A DNA stretch of 8,546 nucleotides, from assembly GCA_031266495.1 (NCBI GenBank), contig JAISAX010000495.1, positions 1-8,546 of the forward strand, written 5' to 3'. The notes under the pieces were generated by a model, which was given only the letters and a program-made list of their open reading frames with translations, did no database searches and was not told where the DNA came from. The translations under genes were made by a program, and so were the position numbers. This document shows, in pieces, positions 5,806 through 8,546 of the stretch. Source of the stretch: Opitutaceae bacterium (GTDB lineage Bacteria > Verrucomicrobiota > Verrucomicrobiae > Opitutales > Opitutaceae). Numbering within the stretch: position 1 is the first letter of the stretch; each line of letters begins with the position of its first letter.

Positions 5806-7755
5806 CTATCTCGCCGGAGCGACAAGAAGATGGAGGGTCGCTTCACTCACTGGCGCAGTGAAATCGAGGCCGAGGCGTGTGCCTCGCGGAGCCTGGCCGG
5901 GAACGATACCGTGGACGGGATCTTCGGAGAGGAGGATGATCGCTGTCGTATCCGCATCGGCGGACCACGAGATTTCGACCGGTCCGACACGAAAACCGGA
6001 TGCGGTTGCTTTTTCCTTTTTCCGGCCGGGGAGCAAGACAAGCGCCGTTCCGAATGTTTGCGGCTGGCCCGGCTTGAAGCGGACACGATCCACAATTTCC
6101 AGACGGCCTCCGTCCGCCCGGGTGAAGACGAAGGTGCGGGTGAGCCGTTCCAGGGCCGGCACGTCGTAGGCGCTCGTCAGGTCGATTTCCCAGGTGTCGG
6201 CCTTGTCGGTGAAACCGGTGTGCAGGGTGACGGCGCGGGCATCGGCGCCGGTGCGTTGAAGCTGGCCGGCGACGCGGGGGACAGGATGGCCGAAGGAGTT
6301 CATCACTCCGCTGGTGTAGCGTTTGGGGCCAAAGGTATCCTTCACATAGGTGTCGCTGCCGAGATCGGTGAGGACCGTCTCTCCGTCGCAGAGCAAGACA
6401 AAGGAACCGAGATCGTTGTGATTGTGCGGTTGTCCGTTGTGCCCGCCCTTGAATGCGGCGGCGAGCCGGGTGACGGTATCGGGAGAGCGGCGGACGATCA
6501 GCGCGCCGCCGTCGGGAAACCAGTCGCGGAGCGGGAGCGTGGTGGCTTCGGAGGAAGGTTTGCCGGAGGCTGCGGAGACGTCAGTCCCGGGAATGTCGGA
6601 GAGAGCGAAAAGGAATTGGTAAAGGGGTTGCCGGGTATAGGCGGGTGGTGAATCGGTAGCGGCGCCGATATCAAATCGCCGGGCGACAAAATCGAGCAGC
6701 CAGGGAGCGGGTCCGGCCGTGAGGCTGACGTCACTGAATGCCGGATACACATTGCCGGAAATTTCCCAGCGAATGCCGAATTCGGCAATGCGGCGAACCT
6801 TGGGCAAGGAAAGGAGATCGGTTTGACCTCCGGTGGCGTGGCGAAGTGCTTCGGCTCCGACGAGGTAGTGACCGAAACCGTAGTTCCAGTAGCCGAGAGA
6901 TTCGTGGCAATATCCGTCGTCTCCAAAGCCCGAGAGATAGAGTGGAGTAAGTGCCTCGAATGCAGCGGCAAATTCGGCGCGGGTAGCCGGGTCATCGACC
7001 AGAAGAAGGGCGGCGCCGAGCACACCGGCATGGCAGACGGCATTCCAGTTGTTAGTGGTATTCATCCACCAGAAGTCGTAGCGCCAGGACGAACGGATGC
7101 GTTCGAGACAGGGTTCGAAGATGCGGCTCGAAGCCTCTGTACGCAGCCGGGTTCGGGTGACGGCTGCGAGGCGGTTGCCGAGGAGCCAGTCGCACAGGGC
7201 GAGCGTCCATGCGCGCTGGGCCGCGCCGAGATCAACGTTGTCGTAGGCACGGTCCCAGCCAACGCGTTTGCCGGCATGAGCCGACATGGCCCAGGAGGGT
7301 TCTGCAAGGATGGAGGCCAAGGCGGTTTCAATGGCGGCCAGGTGCTTCCCCTTGTCTTCCGCCCCCTCGGCAAGGACGTGCGAGACGAGCCATTCGAGAC
7401 GCTGGCCGTAGGGACGTTCGAATACCTTGCGTTCTCCGGTCTTCAGGAAGGCATCGTAGGCCGCCGGGGTGAGTTCGGGCATGGCACCGGCGAGTTGCCG
7501 CGTGGCGTTGGCCACAATGGCGGCAGCTCCGGGCGTGGAACCCCAGCGATCCCAGAAAGAGCGATCATCGAAGGCCGGGATGCGGGAGGAAGGTTGCCGG
7601 GAGAGTTGCGCCGCAAGGCGAGCGATGCGCGCGGAATCGGGAACCGGAAGCGTATGCGGATCGGATTGGGCGATGGCTACAGGCGGGAGGGCCAGGCTGG
7701 CGGTGATCACCAGCGTCAGCAAAACAGGAACGGGAACGGGACAAAAGGGGGGCAT
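5806..7755 (-). CDS. Secreted heparinase II/III-family polysaccharide lyase
   Basis: A 649-residue exported lyase expected to cut uronic-acid-containing polysaccharides (heparin/heparan-like, alginate-like or related) by beta-elimination. A signal peptide covers residues 1-29 (cleavage at AIA|Q). The N-terminal part, about 40-390, is an alpha/alpha-toroid typical of the family, with NNWNAVCHAG (235-244), which holds the conserved Asn, and GYCHESLGYWNYGFGHY (281-297), with the conserved His and Tyr residues. The heparinase II/III beta-sandwich follows from about 410, beginning DWFPDGGALIVRRS, with the hallmark GGHNGQPHNHNDLGSF (437-452). The C-terminal beta domain extends to the end, so the gene looks intact. 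ATG 7755 is chosen for the signal peptide; the longer open frame to 7950 overlaps the upstream gene. It lies 71 bp behind the carbohydrate-binding protein gene and is probably co-transcribed with it. Exact substrate and lyase subfamily cannot be fixed by eye; lineages such as PL12, PL15, PL17 and PL21 share these motifs. Confidence 0.92.
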   Translation of the reverse strand: MPPFCPVPVPVLLTLVITASLALPPVAIAQSDPHTLPVPDSARIARLAAQLSRQPSSRIPAFDDRSFWDRWGSTPGAAAIVANATRQLAGAMPELTPAAYDAFLKTGERKVFERPYGQRLEWLVSHVLAEGAEDKGKHLAAIETALASILAEPSWAMSAHAGKRVGWDRAYDNVDLGAAQRAWTLALCDWLLGNRLAAVTRTRLRTEASSRIFEPCLERIRSSWRYDFWWMNTTNNWNAVCHAGVLGAALLLVDDPATRAEFAAAFEALTPLYLSGFGDDGYCHESLGYWNYGFGHYLVGAEALRHATGGQTDLLSLPKVRRIAEFGIRWEISGNVYPAFSDVSLTAGPAPWLLDFVARRFDIGAATDSPPAYTRQPLYQFLFALSDIPGTDVSAASGKPSSEATTLPLRDWFPDGGALIVRRSPDTVTRLAAAFKGGHNGQPHNHNDLGSFVLLCDGETVLTDLGSDTYVKDTFGPKRYTSGVMNSFGHPVPRVAGQLQRTGADARAVTLHTGFTDKADTWEIDLTSAYDVPALERLTRTFVFTRADGGRLEIVDRVRFKPGQPQTFGTALVLLPGRKKEKATASGFRVGPVEISWSADADTTAIILLSEDPVHGIVPGQAPRGTRLGLDFTAPVSEATLHLLVAPAR

Positions 7756-7826
7756 GGGGACCGGGGCGATGCAGGGTTGATGACAGACTGCGGGCGAACA
7801 ACTGTGGCGGACGGAGTTTTTCTCTT

Positions 7827-8468
7827 CTATTCGGGAACAATACTCACGTCGTCGATGGTGATGCTTCCCTTGGCGAGCCAGCAGAAGAGGCAGAGAATGA
7901 GTCCGTCGGTTTTGCCGGGGATTTCGATGCTGGAGGTGAGCGAGGTCCACTTTTTCGGGAACGGGATTTCCACGGGCGGAGGCGTGCCGCCGCGGGATTT
8001 GCGGCCATCGGCGAGCAGGAAGTAATGGCCTCCGGGTGTATCTGATTTTCCGTTACGAAGGGTGACGCGGACAACGAAGCCGGCTGTGCCGGGCTGTGCC
8101 CGGGCGTCGGAATCCCCCTTGAACCAGGCGGTGACACGGTAGCGTTGCCCGGGTTTTACGGGGAGCCATTTGCCGTTGAGGCCGTAACGGGCGTAGCCGG
8201 CGGTGTGCAGCCGGGCGGCGTTTTGGCCTGAACGGGCGTCGCTGGTTGCGATGTTAAAGGCCGGTGCGGCAGTTTTTGCTTCGGTGGGAATAAAGAGACT
8301 CCATCCGTTTTTCCCGTCCTCGAAGCCGCCGTTGGCGACAAGGTTCGCGGGCATGGTGGCAGGAGCAACGGATGGGGCGGTGGAGGTTGTGGCGGTCTCG
8401 CCGTGCAGTGGGAGTGTGCCGAGGGCGAGGGTGGCGATGAGTAAAGGGAAAGCGTGGAGGCGGGTCAT
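7827..8468 (-). CDS. Secreted protein with carbohydrate-binding module (CBM4/9-like)
   Basis: A 213-residue exported protein. A signal peptide (MTRLHAFPLLIATLALGTLPLHG, cleaved near residue 23) and a Thr/Ser/Ala/Pro linker to about residue 41 precede a single beta-sandwich domain. The domain opens with NLVANGGFEDGKNGWSLF (42-59), continues through SDARSGQNAARLHT and YRVTAWFKGD, and ends with GSITIDDVSIVPE. That beginning and end are typical of the CBM_4_9 carbohydrate-binding fold. No catalytic domain is attached, so it probably binds the polysaccharide or its fragments outside the cell and assists the lyase encoded 71 bp downstream. The ATG at 8468 is chosen for the signal peptide. The same frame stays open upstream through a run of 16 Cs to a GTG at 8534, giving a Pro-rich extension that is unlikely to be the normal start. 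It is probably the first gene of its operon within the window; the sugar ligand is unknown. Confidence 0.85.
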   Translation of the reverse strand: MTRLHAFPLLIATLALGTLPLHGETATTSTAPSVAPATMPANLVANGGFEDGKNGWSLFIPTEAKTAAPAFNIATSDARSGQNAARLHTAGYARYGLNGKWLPVKPGQRYRVTAWFKGDSDARAQPGTAGFVVRVTLRNGKSDTPGGHYFLLADGRKSRGGTPPPVEIPFPKKWTSLTSSIEIPGKTDGLILCLFCWLAKGSITIDDVSIVPE

Positions 8469-8479
8469 GTCGGTTGGGA

Positions 8480-8495
8480 GGGGGGGGGGGGGGGG
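8480..8495. repeat. G tract of 16 (poly-C in the mRNA leader)
   Basis: Sixteen uninterrupted Gs on the plus strand lie 11 nt upstream of the ATG of the carbohydrate-binding protein gene, where a Shine-Dalgarno would be expected. In the mRNA the run is followed by TCCCAACCGAC and then ATG. It is the longest of three such runs inside the window. The remaining bases to the window end (8496-8546) show no gene that I can support. Confidence 0.9.
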
Positions 8496-8546
8496 AGATG
8501 ATGGCAGGGCCCCGATAAATGGAGAAAAGCACACGTGGCAGTGACG

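Noticed and set aside
6823..8025. Plus-strand open frame of 400 codons opposite the heparinase gene
   Set aside because: Antisense to conserved heparinase motifs; its translation shows no domain.

Overview
This G+C-rich window looks like part of a verrucomicrobial genome, most plausibly Opitutaceae. That is an inference from the gene mix: pseudopilin-like proteins with an FTLIELL N-terminus and a YFDAHV/YWDWHV-type C-terminus, PEP-CTERM exported proteins, a LacI-type regulator with a PDPMMTALAAYR linker, and secreted polysaccharide lyases. I identify eight protein genes: seven on the minus strand and one (the LacI-type regulator) on the plus strand. I see no rRNA, tRNA, CRISPR array, insertion sequence or phage gene.

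Layout, read in the minus-strand transcription direction from the right edge. First comes a two-gene group: a secreted carbohydrate-binding-module-like protein (8468-7827) followed by a heparinase II/III-family lyase (7755-5806). A non-coding gap of 345 bp (5461-5805) follows, holding a perfect 14-bp palindrome and an 11-bp tandem repeat. Next is a probable three-gene operon: pseudopilin-like protein (5460-4783), PEP-CTERM protein (4703-4005) and a heparinase-I/glucuronan-lyase-like jelly-roll lyase (3924-3016). It meets, tail to tail, a plus-strand LacI-family regulator (1935-2975). That regulator is divergent from a second pseudopilin-like/PEP-CTERM pair (1850-1092 and 1055-78), which runs to the left edge.

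The genes read as an extracellular acidic-polysaccharide (uronic-acid-containing glycan) utilisation locus. Two lyases of different fold and a carbohydrate-binding protein would act outside the cytoplasm. The PEP-CTERM proteins would be sorted to the envelope by an exosortase encoded elsewhere. The pseudopilin-like proteins would be processed by a prepilin peptidase encoded elsewhere. The LacI protein probably senses a sugar product.

The most interesting points are these. (1) A pseudopilin-like gene followed directly by a PEP-CTERM gene occurs twice, once next to a LacI gene and once next to a lyase. (2) A near-perfect 20-bp palindrome with a central CG sits exactly on the lacI start codon, in the divergent promoter region. 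(3) Long G runs on the plus strand (12, 14 and 16 Gs, i.e. C runs in the mRNA) lie just upstream of three of the exported-protein genes. (4) None of the eight genes has a recognisable Shine-Dalgarno sequence at its best start. The run of 66 Cs at the left edge may be an assembly artefact or a contig end.
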